Source of the DNA: an uncultured Verrucomicrobia subdivision 3 bacterium
GTDB taxonomy: Bacteria > Verrucomicrobiota > Verrucomicrobiae > Limisphaerales > CAMLLE01
Reading direction: 5' to 3'
Assembly: GCA_946480555.1 (NCBI GenBank)
Contig: CAMLLE010000131.1
Location: forward strand, 1 to 7,588
DNA: 7,588 bases
The position numbers and the translations under genes were made by a program. Shown piece after piece: positions 1 to 6,487 of the stretch. Within the stretch, counting starts at the first letter, position 1, and every line of letters begins with the position of its first letter. Under the pieces are notes generated by a model. It worked only from the letters and a program-made list of their open reading frames with translations, was not told the origin of the DNA and made no database searches.

Positions 1-167
1 GGTTCGCCGGGCGCGATTTCACGCAGCGCAATCTTGTGGCCACGGGCGATTGGTTCTCGTGCCGTGATCGAACCGGGAATGGCACCGATCACCTGCACCG
101 TTCCGGAAGACCCTTCATCGACGAGCGTGGCAACGTTGTCTTGAGGTTGAATCTGGAAACAGCGCAT
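1..167 (-). CDS. UxaA-family altronate dehydratase, N-terminal SAF domain (partial, runs off left edge)
   Basis: The minus-strand frame starting at the ATG at 167-165 stays open for 55 codons to the window edge, so the C-terminal part is missing. The translation begins MRCFQIQPQDNVATLV and contains AREPIARGHKIALREI near residues 36-51. This matches the start of E. coli altronate dehydratase UxaA (I-x-x-x-DNVA, a GT-V-V strand, then I-A-RGHK-AL-x-x-IA-x-G). This N-terminal part is the SAF domain. In the family it is either a separate small subunit of about 100 residues or the first domain of a roughly 500-residue enzyme that dehydrates altronate or related sugar acids in hexuronate breakdown in the cytoplasm. 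Which form this is cannot be seen here. No Shine-Dalgarno sequence lies just before the ATG. An in-frame TTG nine codons upstream is a weaker alternative start. The next gene to the right is divergent. Confidence 0.82.
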   Translation of the reverse strand, partial: MRCFQIQPQDNVATLVDEGSSGTVQVIGAIPGSITAREPIARGHKIALREIAPGE

Positions 168-254
168 GCGGCATTGTGTCGAGCCCGTCGGCAAACTCCA
201 AAACAAGATTTTGGATTCGTCGGGAACTGCTTTTCCGGACGGTTCAGGTTTAAC

Positions 255-284
255 CACGGATGAACACCGATGGACACGGATGAA
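255..284 (+). repeat. Left arm: three tandem 10-nt units (CACGGATGAA type)
   Basis: Three consecutive 10-nt units read CACGGATGAA (255-264), CACCGATGGA (265-274) and CACGGATGAA (275-284), preceded by TTAAC at 250-254. The period is exact, close to one DNA helical turn. It forms the left arm of the larger palindrome. Confidence 0.85.
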
Positions 285-327
285 GAGAAAGTTCTTGAGA
301 ATGATTTCGCTCTTCCAGCCCTGAACT

Positions 328-397
328 GTAGGAGACGACGTGAGGAGTCTCTTATCTGATCTGGATGGCGTTTGGGACTCCTCGCACGGTTTCCTGC
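328..397. repeat. Inner degenerate stem-loop of the palindromic element
   Basis: The arms are 328-351 (starting GTAGGAGACGACG) and 374-397. The strongest block is GAGGAGTC at 342-349 against GACTCCTC at 376-383. Several mismatches leave G-U pairs, which would suit a structure that matters at the RNA level, although random decay of a perfect palindrome could also leave these. There is no U-tract after it, so it is not a standard intrinsic terminator. Confidence 0.6.
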
Positions 398-434
398 CCG
401 CTGATCGGGTGAATCGCTGTCGGCAGGATCCCGA

Positions 435-464
435 TTCATCCGTGTGAATCCGTGTCCATCCGTG
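435..464 (-). repeat. Right arm: three tandem 10-nt units, inverted
   Basis: Read on the minus strand from 464 down to 435, the units are CACGGATGGA, CACGGATTCA and CACGGATGAA, preceded by TTAAC (469-465). This mirrors the left arm at 250-284. The unit carrying the GATGGA variant is the first here and the second on the left, so the two arms are related but have diverged or been reshuffled. Confidence 0.85.
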
Positions 465-469
465 GTTAA

Positions 470-692
470 GAACAAATCCGCCTTCTACTCGCACAACCGT
501 CGCGGCGCATGCGTCAGTTTTCACGCGTGGCGCGCGAATTCCACGCGCAAAGTCCACGCACCGCTCCAGACGGTCCTTCGATTCTCGCGAAAACCCGCGT
601 GTTTATTGTAGTTCCAAAAGTTGGCCCACGCACTGCTAGTGGGACAATCGTCCGTGCAGTTGCGCTGAAACGAAAACGACGTTGAGGTGAGT
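470..692 (+). other. Upstream region of the membrane-protein gene; no gene seen
   Basis: No frame here reads as a convincing protein on either strand. The region contains a 7-bp hairpin with arms CGCGTGG (524-530) and CCACGCG (541-547), and a smaller one with arms CCCAC (625-629) and GTGGG (639-643). A promoter for the downstream gene presumably lies here, but I see no clear -35/-10 pair. TTGGCC at 621-626, 17 bases before ACAATC, is the best spaced candidate and is weak. Just before the start codon, GAGG at 684-687 is a plausible ribosome binding site, five bases from the ATG at 693. Confidence 0.4.
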
Positions 693-2363
693 ATGAGTGA
701 GCACGACGAAAATAGTTCGGTCCCGACGCCAGAGACTTCCGAAGGCGCCGGGTCTTTTCTCGTACACTCACCTGTCCACGGCATGCGGCACTGGCTGGGC
801 CGCTTTTTCGCGTGCAATCCATTTTACCTGCTCAGCGCCGGATTGCTGCTGTTTGGCGTTTACCGGATTTCGGCGGATCACTCGGTGTTCAGCCGCGAAA
901 CGAGCCAGCTCGCATTCAACTTCGGCGCGCTGCAAATCTACGAACTGCTTCTCGTCGCCACAGCTGTCCTGTTGGCGCGGCGACACGTTTGGTATGACAG
1001 CACGCTGCTCGTGAGCCTCGAAAACCTGCTTCTCCTGGTTCCGTTCATTCTCATCAGCCAGGCGGGTTTGATTGATCCGCGTGCGGTTGGGTGGCTTTCC
1101 ATTTTGGCTGGGGTGATGGTGCTGGCGCGGTTCGGCACGTTGCGGTTGAGCTTGCGGGAACTGAACCTGCCGAACCGCGCGCTTTTCATCGCGACCCTGG
1201 TTGTTCTGGTGAACATTGCATTTCTCGTCCTGCACCGGCATTTGCAGGACACGCGCACACCGGCTTGGGGCCCTGCGTATGAGATGAATGAGTGGTGTTG
1301 GATGTTGGGTTTGCCAGCGGTGTTTGTAATGGGTTGTTTCCTGCCAATTGCCAAGGAGGTGGGGACTTTGCTGCCGCAACACCGCTGGCTTCCCGCCGGT
1401 TTCTTCACGCTATGGGCGCTCGGGACAGGCGTGCATCTCTACAGCCTCAACTACGTTTACGATTTCGTTCTGCGCCGGGAATTGCTCGCTCCCACGCTCT
1501 GGGTTCTGGCGTGGACGGCCGCCTGGCGCGCGTCTGATTTCATACCAACCCTGAAACCAAACCTGAAACGGGCGCTGCTGATCCTGCCGGCCATCGCAGC
1601 GCTCGTTGCGGTGCAAAATCAGAATCGCGTGCTGTTCGCGCTCGCGCTGTTGAACGCTGCCATCTACGGCGTGGTTCTCTGGCAGGGCCGGGATCGCCGC
1701 GTAACCTTGCATTTGCTCTTCGCGTCGGTGGTGATGTGCGTGGCTGCGCTGCCAGTCCAACTGCCGCACGGGCCCCTTTCCAGTTTCACCAACACCAAAG
1801 CATTGGCGCTGGCAGTCGCGGGTTACATCGTGATCTGGACCGCCAGTTCACGGCATCCCAAAGCGGGCCTGCTCGGCGCCCTCGTTTGCGCAACGGGCCT
1901 GATGACGATTGCGAAAGATCCCGTCACCGCACACCTGGCATTCCAGGCCGGGTTCCTGTTTTTCCTGCTGCATAGTCTGGGTTGGGACGATACTGCCCAT
2001 GCGGGCGCTGCGTTTTCACGGTTGGTCGTGGCGCTCGCATGGGTGGCACATGCGATGTTGCTGGTATCGTTCGAAGCCCCGCTGTGGATGACGACCGCAG
2101 CAGGCGCGATCGCGGCGGTGGGTTGCGTGATCGCGAAAATTTTCCGGGGTCGGTGGGAGCTTATTCTGCTTACGAGTGCAGTTCTGGTTGGGCTCGCCGG
2201 CCCCGGAAATTTGTTGGTTGGGGTCATACGCATAGCTCCCGGTGGCCTGTTGGCGGTCGCCGGGAGCTTCCTCCTCTTCGGCGCCGGCACCGCGCTGGCG
2301 CTGTGGAAGGGGAAGAAGCAGCATTCGCTCGCGAGGGCGCCAATCGGATCGCGGTCGGTTTAA
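693..2363 (+). CDS. Polytopic integral membrane protein of unknown function (556 aa)
   Basis: The protein has a soluble, acidic N-terminus of about 30 residues and then roughly fifteen hydrophobic segments to near its C-terminus (for example about 40-57, 74-95, 104-124, 128-146, 163-180, 203-220, 233-255, 293-308, 312-330, 368-384, 413-428, 441-460, 464-483 and 506-537). It ends in a short basic tail. The block CNPFYLLSAGLLLFGVYR (residues 41-58) opens the first membrane segment and resembles the start of uncharacterised membrane proteins I associate with Verrucomicrobiota and Acidobacteriota. I see no signal peptide, nucleotide-binding motif or recognisable catalytic motif. I chose the ATG at 693 because GAGG lies five bases upstream; an in-frame GTG at 687 would add two residues and overlap that site. 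It is convergent with the transporter operon. A transporter, a glycan-related membrane enzyme or a sensor are all possible; I do not assign a function. Confidence 0.88.
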   Translation: MSEHDENSSVPTPETSEGAGSFLVHSPVHGMRHWLGRFFACNPFYLLSAGLLLFGVYRISADHSVFSRETSQLAFNFGALQIYELLLVATAVLLARRHVWYDSTLLVSLENLLLLVPFILISQAGLIDPRAVGWLSILAGVMVLARFGTLRLSLRELNLPNRALFIATLVVLVNIAFLVLHRHLQDTRTPAWGPAYEMNEWCWMLGLPAVFVMGCFLPIAKEVGTLLPQHRWLPAGFFTLWALGTGVHLYSLNYVYDFVLRRELLAPTLWVLAWTAAWRASDFIPTLKPNLKRALLILPAIAALVAVQNQNRVLFALALLNAAIYGVVLWQGRDRRVTLHLLFASVVMCVAALPVQLPHGPLSSFTNTKALALAVAGYIVIWTASSRHPKAGLLGALVCATGLMTIAKDPVTAHLAFQAGFLFFLLHSLGWDDTAHAGAAFSRLVVALAWVAHAMLLVSFEAPLWMTTAAGAIAAVGCVIAKIFRGRWELILLTSAVLVGLAGPGNLLVGVIRIAPGGLLAVAGSFLLFGAGTALALWKGKKQHSLARAPIGSRSV

Positions 2364-2386
2364 ACCAGACTTCATCTGGAAGAAAC

Positions 2387-2441
2387 TCCGAAGGCCGAAA
2401 TCCGCAATCCGAAAGAAATCCGAAGGACGGGGAAATCCGAA
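2387..2441. repeat. Degenerate TCCGAA direct repeat
   Basis: TCCGAA or close variants occur at 2387, 2401 (TCCGCA), 2408, 2419 and 2436, with CCGAAA at 2395. Spacing is irregular (7-17 nt) and the linkers are purine-rich. It starts about two dozen bases after the stop codon of the membrane-protein gene and is non-coding. Its origin is probably low-complexity expansion. Confidence 0.6.
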
Positions 2442-2494
2442 GATGAAGCTTCCGGCGGCCGCCGCGCTCATGAAAGCTTTTCCCACCGATGTAG

Positions 2495-2598
2495 GGCAGA
2501 CATCCTGTCTGCCGGTTCGAGCGGCTTTCCAGCCGCCAATTGAAACCCCTTAGCACGGGACTGAAAGTCCCGTTCACCGGCAGGCTCGAAAGCCTGCC
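2495..2598. repeat. Array of four small hairpins with different stems
   Basis: There are four perfect hairpins in 104 bases. 2495-2513: stem GGCAGAC/GTCTGCC, 5-nt loop. 2521-2536: GCGGCT/AGCCGC, 4-nt loop. 2555-2573: ACGGGACT/AGTCCCGT, 3-nt loop. 2579-2598: GGCAGGCT/AGCCTGCC, 4-nt loop CGAA. Stem sequences differ while the architecture is kept, as expected of a structured dispersed repeat. The array sits between two convergent genes; its last hairpin lies 17 bases beyond the stop codon of the DUF4340 gene. None is followed by a T-run on either strand, so classic intrinsic termination is not shown, though blocking read-through or protecting the 3' end is plausible. Confidence 0.82.
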
Positions 2599-2615
2599 CC
2601 ACGGTTCAAAACCTC

Positions 2616-3830
2616 TTACTCCGAAACCGTCGCTGCCGGTGTTTCAGCCGGGGAGTCCGATTCCACAGTCGCCGACGCGCCTTCCGCAGCGGATTCCTCA
2701 GCTTTCTTGTCTTCGATCAATTCATGGCGGGCTTTTAGCACGGGCTCGACGCTCCAGGTGGAAACGAGATACGTCCAGCCTTGCACTGACTGTTCCTGCT
2801 TCAATTTGTCGGCAAGCTTCTGCTGCGCATCATGGAATTCCTTGTCCAGCTTCTCTTTGTCTTCTGGTTTCTCGCCTTCCGCCGCTTTGCGTTCCTTCAG
2901 AAAATCCGCCTTCACGCTGACGACGAGCGGAAAAGCCTCGTTCGTCTTCGCACCCACTTTCACCGCGTAGCTGAATCCGTCAAACGTCTCGATGTTGATC
3001 AACGTCGGTTGATTCGTCCCGCTGGCGCTCACCGCGTCACCGCGGATCACGTCATTGAACGAAACCGAGCTGAACGGATACGTCACGCCGGCGGTCATCG
3101 CAGAATCCAGTTTCTCGCCTTCCTTCGCGTCGGCCAGTTTCCAATCCGCGCTCTCGCTTTCACGCGTCAGCTTCCAGGAATTGGTGGCTTCCGGGAAAAC
3201 GACTTCAATGCTGCGCGGCTTTTCCACGCGGAACAAATCCTTGTTCAACCACGACTCCGGTTTCGCTTCCACGTTGTCGAATGTTTCAGAAACGAGCGCC
3301 ATCGACGTTGGATTTGGCGTCGTCGCCACGTAACGTCCATCCGGCCAGCCCCCTTCCATGCCGCCGAACTGCGATTGGCCACCGCGTGCGCTCATGTGCA
3401 TCTTCCCGAGCAGCAGCGTCCCGACCACTTTGTCGCCGGACTTGAACTCCACCACTGTAGGCGCGTTTGTCCCCTGCCCGATCGCCAGTTTCAACCGCCC
3501 GAGCTGCGACGGCCCGATCTGTTCGGATTGCACGGCTTTGAGATCGCGCGCCTTCCGCATGAATTCGCTGAGCTGCGAGAAGTTTGCCGGATAATCGCTG
3601 CGCTCCGCCACGCGCCAGGCGTCGTCCTTCTTTACGAGGTTCAGCTCGTTCGTGCCTTCGCTGATGCGGACGTGCGTGACGTCGTTCACGGGCAGGGTGG
3701 CGAACACCTTCTGGCCGATGCCGACATTTCCGGCCGAGCGCGCCTGGTTTCGTTTCTTGGAAATGATCAGTCCGGCGCCACCGACGACCACGACCAATAC
3801 GAGCAGAATGCCGAGTTGTTTCCGATTCAT
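2616..3830 (-). CDS. DUF4340 domain protein, membrane-anchored accessory subunit of the Gld-like ABC system
   Basis: This 404-residue protein has a basic N-terminus (MNRKQ) and one hydrophobic segment at about residues 6-24, followed by a long hydrophilic part probably facing the periplasm. The DUF4340 pattern is visible: early strands VTHVRISEG and LNLVKKDDAWRV (about 51-74), the GRYVA strand (165-169) and the WLNKDLFRVE block (194-203). A charged helical stretch follows at about 310-348, then GWTYLVSTWSVEPVLKAR (351-368), and a low-complexity Ala/Glu/Ser/Thr tail from about 373. The start ATG overlaps the upstream gldG stop in ATGA, and no separate ribosome binding site is visible, so translation is probably coupled. 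Proteins of this family are often encoded next to GldG homologues. No enzymatic activity is known to me; a structural or accessory role with the transporter is inferred from position. Confidence 0.9.
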   Translation of the reverse strand: MNRKQLGILLVLVVVVGGAGLIISKKRNQARSAGNVGIGQKVFATLPVNDVTHVRISEGTNELNLVKKDDAWRVAERSDYPANFSQLSEFMRKARDLKAVQSEQIGPSQLGRLKLAIGQGTNAPTVVEFKSGDKVVGTLLLGKMHMSARGGQSQFGGMEGGWPDGRYVATTPNPTSMALVSETFDNVEAKPESWLNKDLFRVEKPRSIEVVFPEATNSWKLTRESESADWKLADAKEGEKLDSAMTAGVTYPFSSVSFNDVIRGDAVSASGTNQPTLINIETFDGFSYAVKVGAKTNEAFPLVVSVKADFLKERKAAEGEKPEDKEKLDKEFHDAQQKLADKLKQEQSVQGWTYLVSTWSVEPVLKARHELIEDKKAEESAAEGASATVESDSPAETPAATVSE

Positions 3831-5728
3831 TTGGCTGAAGTGCGTTTATGTTTGAAGACGGCAAGAGCGATTCCGACCAGGCCGACCGCGATCGGGATGG
3901 TCAGGATGTTGATCCACTGAATCCGGCGCTGAAGCCCAACGACGTCGCGCCGCAAATCCTTCTTCACCTTGCGCAGCTTCTGCCCAATCTCCGCTTCCTG
4001 CTTCTCCAGGTTTGCGATTTCGGCCTCCTGCTCCGGTGAAAGAATGAACTTTTGATTACCGCCCTTTTGCTGCTGCAGCTCGTTCAAGCGCGTCATCGCC
4101 TGCTGGCGCCCTTCCTCCAGGCGATTAATCTCGGCCATGTATTTCTCCTCGGCCTGCTTCTCAATTTCTCGGACGCGCGTGAACGGCCGGTTCAAGGCGG
4201 CGCGGCTGCGAACTGCGATCAAAGCGCTGTCGCCCGATGCCTGCTCAATCATGTTCTGGGCGAAGTTCAAGTTGCCGTTCAACAGCTGGGCAAACGAACC
4301 GAACGGCGTGTTCATCCGGCGCACCGCAAAGCCGTCGTTGATCAGGTCGGCGTCGCCAATCAGGATCACCGCCGTTTCCTTCTCGCTCTCCTTCAAGCTG
4401 GTTTCCGCCGCGGCGACGGTGTTCGTCTCGCCTTCGACTTTCTCCTCCGGCTTTCCGTTGGGAAACGCAGTTTTGAATTTGCCGGTGAGCCGCACTGCGA
4501 GCGCGTATTCCACGCCGCTCGGCTTGAAGTCCTTCATGATCGCTTCGCCGCCGAAGTTCGCGAGCATGCCATCCACGAGTTGTGAATCCTTGCTCGATTT
4601 CAACAACACGGTTTGCTTCAGACCCGCTGCCGCTGATCCGGTGAAAGCGCCGCCAGAGAAGTACCAGACGTTGTCGAGCGTCGCCGTCGCGATGTCTTCG
4701 GCATTGATCGCTTCCGAGTTCAGCATCAGCCACGCGGGCCGTTGCTGCGTGCGGTCGCCGGCATCTCCGAGTTCCATTTTGAAACTTCGGTCCGCCACCA
4801 CTTTGCTGGTATCGAACTGCAATCCCCAAGCCGCGAGCAGCTTGTCGAGCGTCGATCCGCCGCTCGGCATCTGCTGCCGCATCATTGGATTCTGGTTCTG
4901 GCTGTCCACCAGCGATTGCGAATCGAGAAACGCAATCAAGCGTCCGCCGCGCAGCACGAACTGGTCGATGGCGAACTGCGTCTGTTCCGAAATGCCCTTC
5001 GGATGAATCACGATGAGCACCTTGACGTCGTCATCGATCTTCTCCGTCTCGAGCGGCACGTTGCGCACGTTGTAATCGCGGCGAAGTTCGCCGATCACTG
5101 CCCACGGTTCCTGTCCGCGCTGGCCCATTTGCATCATCATCGGATTCGCCGGCTGACCGAACACCTGCAGCGCCGACATCACGCCCACGACCGGGCGTTC
5201 CGGAGTCACCACGCGGGTGATGGCGCGGGCGATGTCGTATTCCAACTGCCGTTCGCGATCCGGCTGGAGAAACGGAATCGATTCCTTGGTATCGAGCTGG
5301 CTGACCGCCAGGCCAAGGTAAAACTTGTCGCCGCCGGGCAGCATCTGCGCTTCAAGCCCATCCATACTCGCCGAATCTTCCACGTCGGAATCCGGCTGCG
5401 GATCGAAGCGTTCGATGATCAGCTTGCCCTTGGCGGCCTGGCTGAATTCCGCCAGCAGATCTTCGACTTTCCGTGCATGTGAATTCAGCAGCACGGTGTA
5501 AGGCGTGGAATCGTCCGCCTGCGTGCAGTAGAACCGGATTCTCACCGGCGTATCGAGCTTCCCGAGAATCTGCTTCGTGCCGTCCGACAGCGTGAACGCC
5601 TTTTCTTTCGTCAGATCGACGCGCGCGCGGACGTTGCTTGTGATCACGTTTACCGCGATCAAGATGGCGGCCATCACCAGCACGCCGACGGTTGAATAGA
5701 GAACTGTTTCGAGATTCTTCTTTTGCAT
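3827..5728 (-). CDS. gldG: GldG-family ABC transporter auxiliary protein
   Basis: The 633-residue protein has a membrane segment at about 9-30, then the GldG hallmark VDLTKEKAFTLSDGTK (37-52) and a long GldG/ABC_transp_aux-type domain, probably periplasmic. Visible blocks include RQLEYDIARAITRV (160-173), a strand-turn region VKVLIVIHPKGISEQTQ (235-251) and RGGRLIAFLD (260-269), and ILIGDADLINDGF (455-467). After about 515 the chain becomes a charged, heptad-like coiled coil (about 519-600), followed by a second membrane segment (about 605-625) and a basic tail. Both ends are thus anchored. In Flavobacterium, GldG works with GldF and GldA in gliding; elsewhere its role is unresolved. Start ATG 5728 has AAAGGG six bases upstream (5735-5740). 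It follows the permease gene by 15 bases and overlaps the DUF4340 gene by four. Confidence 0.92.
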   Translation of the reverse strand: MQKKNLETVLYSTVGVLVMAAILIAVNVITSNVRARVDLTKEKAFTLSDGTKQILGKLDTPVRIRFYCTQADDSTPYTVLLNSHARKVEDLLAEFSQAAKGKLIIERFDPQPDSDVEDSASMDGLEAQMLPGGDKFYLGLAVSQLDTKESIPFLQPDRERQLEYDIARAITRVVTPERPVVGVMSALQVFGQPANPMMMQMGQRGQEPWAVIGELRRDYNVRNVPLETEKIDDDVKVLIVIHPKGISEQTQFAIDQFVLRGGRLIAFLDSQSLVDSQNQNPMMRQQMPSGGSTLDKLLAAWGLQFDTSKVVADRSFKMELGDAGDRTQQRPAWLMLNSEAINAEDIATATLDNVWYFSGGAFTGSAAAGLKQTVLLKSSKDSQLVDGMLANFGGEAIMKDFKPSGVEYALAVRLTGKFKTAFPNGKPEEKVEGETNTVAAAETSLKESEKETAVILIGDADLINDGFAVRRMNTPFGSFAQLLNGNLNFAQNMIEQASGDSALIAVRSRAALNRPFTRVREIEKQAEEKYMAEINRLEEGRQQAMTRLNELQQQKGGNQKFILSPEQEAEIANLEKQEAEIGQKLRKVKKDLRRDVVGLQRRIQWINILTIPIAVGLVGIALAVFKHKRTSAK

Positions 5729-5743
5729 TGGGAACCCTTTCGT

Positions 5744-6487
5744 TCAGGCGCGATGACCGCGCAAAATCACGCTCGTGGTGAACAGCGAGAAACCGATCAA
5801 CGACAGGAAGAACACCACGTCGCGGGTGTCCAGAATGCCTTTCTGGAAACTGTCGAAGTGCGTCACCACGCTGATGGACGTGATCAAATCCACCAACGGC
5901 GCCGCCAGCACGCCGCTGAACAATCGCACCACCGGCGGAAAGCCAGCCAGGATCAAGAACAGGCACGCGACCACCGCCACAATGAAGCTCACGACCTGGT
6001 TGCGGGTCATCGCCGACGTGATGCAACTCACGGCCAGATACGCGCCACCCATCAGCCAGCTGCCGACGTAACCAGCAAAGATGACACCGTTGTCGGGGTT
6101 GCCGAGGTAGTTCACCGTGATGACGATGGGGAAGGTCAGCACGAGCGCCAATCCGAGGAACAACCACGACGCGGCGAATTTTCCAACGATGGCCTGCCAC
6201 GGAGTGATCGGCATCGTCAGCAGCAGTTCCAGCGTGCCGACGCGGCGTTCCTCCGCCCACAGGCGCATGCCCACGGCGGGAACGAGGAACAAATAGAACC
6301 ACGGATGCCACATGAAGAACGGACGTTCCAACGCGGCCTGGCCGAGTTCGAAAAATCCGCCGATCATGAACGTGAAAAATCCGCAAAGCAGCAGGAAGAT
6401 GATGATGAACACATAGGCCAGCGGCGATGAGAAGTAAGCCGCGAGCTCACGTTTTGCGATGGTTTTGATGTTTGCCCAGGAATTCAT
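5744..6487 (-). CDS. gldF: GldF-like ABC-2 family permease
   Basis: The 247-residue protein has about six membrane segments (roughly 23-44, 62-74, 103-126, 134-156, 164-182, 224-242), the usual layout for an ABC-2 permease. Family signatures are clear: KRELAAYFSSPLAYVF (12-27), the cytoplasmic coupling region EERRVGTLELLLTMPI (79-94), and the FDSFQKGILDTRDVVFF block (211-227) shared with GldF and related permeases. It should form the membrane channel with the ATPase encoded just upstream, probably as a dimer. A good ribosome binding site, GGAGG (6496-6492), lies four bases before the ATG, inside the end of the ATPase gene, and the two genes overlap in ATGA (6484-6487). The substrate cannot be told from the sequence. 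The gldF symbol means homology, not proven gliding function. Confidence 0.92.
   Translation of the reverse strand: MNSWANIKTIAKRELAAYFSSPLAYVFIIIFLLLCGFFTFMIGGFFELGQAALERPFFMWHPWFYLFLVPAVGMRLWAEERRVGTLELLLTMPITPWQAIVGKFAASWLFLGLALVLTFPIVITVNYLGNPDNGVIFAGYVGSWLMGGAYLAVSCITSAMTRNQVVSFIVAVVACLFLILAGFPPVVRLFSGVLAAPLVDLITSISVVTHFDSFQKGILDTRDVVFFLSLIGFSLFTTSVILRGHRA

Larger units (their letters stand above)
250..469. repeat. 220-bp imperfect palindromic element (MITE-like or structured intergenic repeat)
   Basis: The outer arms 250-284 and 435-469 are inverted repeats that match at 31 of 35 positions by my hand alignment. Each begins with TTAAC at its outer end. Inside them, 328-351 and 374-397 form a second inverted repeat: 17 of 24 positions are identical and about 21 of 24 can pair if G-U pairs are allowed, around a 22-nt loop. 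The stretches between arms (285-327 and 398-434) pair poorly. No open frame inside resembles a known protein and no target-site duplication is visible at either end. A decayed non-autonomous mobile element or a long-hairpin repeat both fit. It sits between two divergent genes. I recall similar CACGGATGAA-type repeats dispersed in verrucomicrobial and other environmental genomes, but cannot check that here. Confidence 0.75.

Noticed and set aside
36..263. A 75-codon plus-strand frame at the left edge
   Set aside because: It is antisense to the UxaA-like N-terminus, which has real family similarity; the plus-strand product has none.
250..469. The palindrome as a CRISPR array or complete insertion sequence
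   Set aside because: Repeats are 10 nt with no spacers, and there is no transposase frame or target duplication.
89..475. A 128-codon minus-strand frame covering the palindromic element
   Set aside because: It reads through both repeat arms and overlaps the UxaA-like start in the wrong frame. The residues from the repeat arms are simple translations of the 10-nt unit.
621..650. A promoter-like pair TTGGCC / ACAATC with 17-bp spacing
   Set aside because: Each hexamer matches the consensus poorly and the region is GC-rich; spacing alone is not enough.
2446..2481. A possible intrinsic terminator: AAGCTT arms around a GC-rich centre followed by TTTT
   Set aside because: The arms are a 6-bp self-complementary word around a loop of over 20 bases; the T-run is only four bases and is largely part of the arm itself. 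Too weak to call.
2832..3920. A 362-codon open frame on the plus strand
   Set aside because: It lies antisense to the clearly identified DUF4340 gene and to the 3' end of gldG. Its translation is rich in Arg, His and Leu with no family features, as expected from the opposite frame of GC-rich coding DNA.
4742..5482. A 246-codon plus-strand frame inside gldG
   Set aside because: Antisense shadow of gldG with skewed composition (His, Arg, Leu) and no recognisable domain.
5352..6386. A 344-codon open frame on the minus strand spanning the end of gldF and start of gldG
   Set aside because: It crosses the true gene boundary in another frame, and its translation is Arg/His-rich without membrane segments or motifs; the overlapping frames carry the real permease and GldG signatures.
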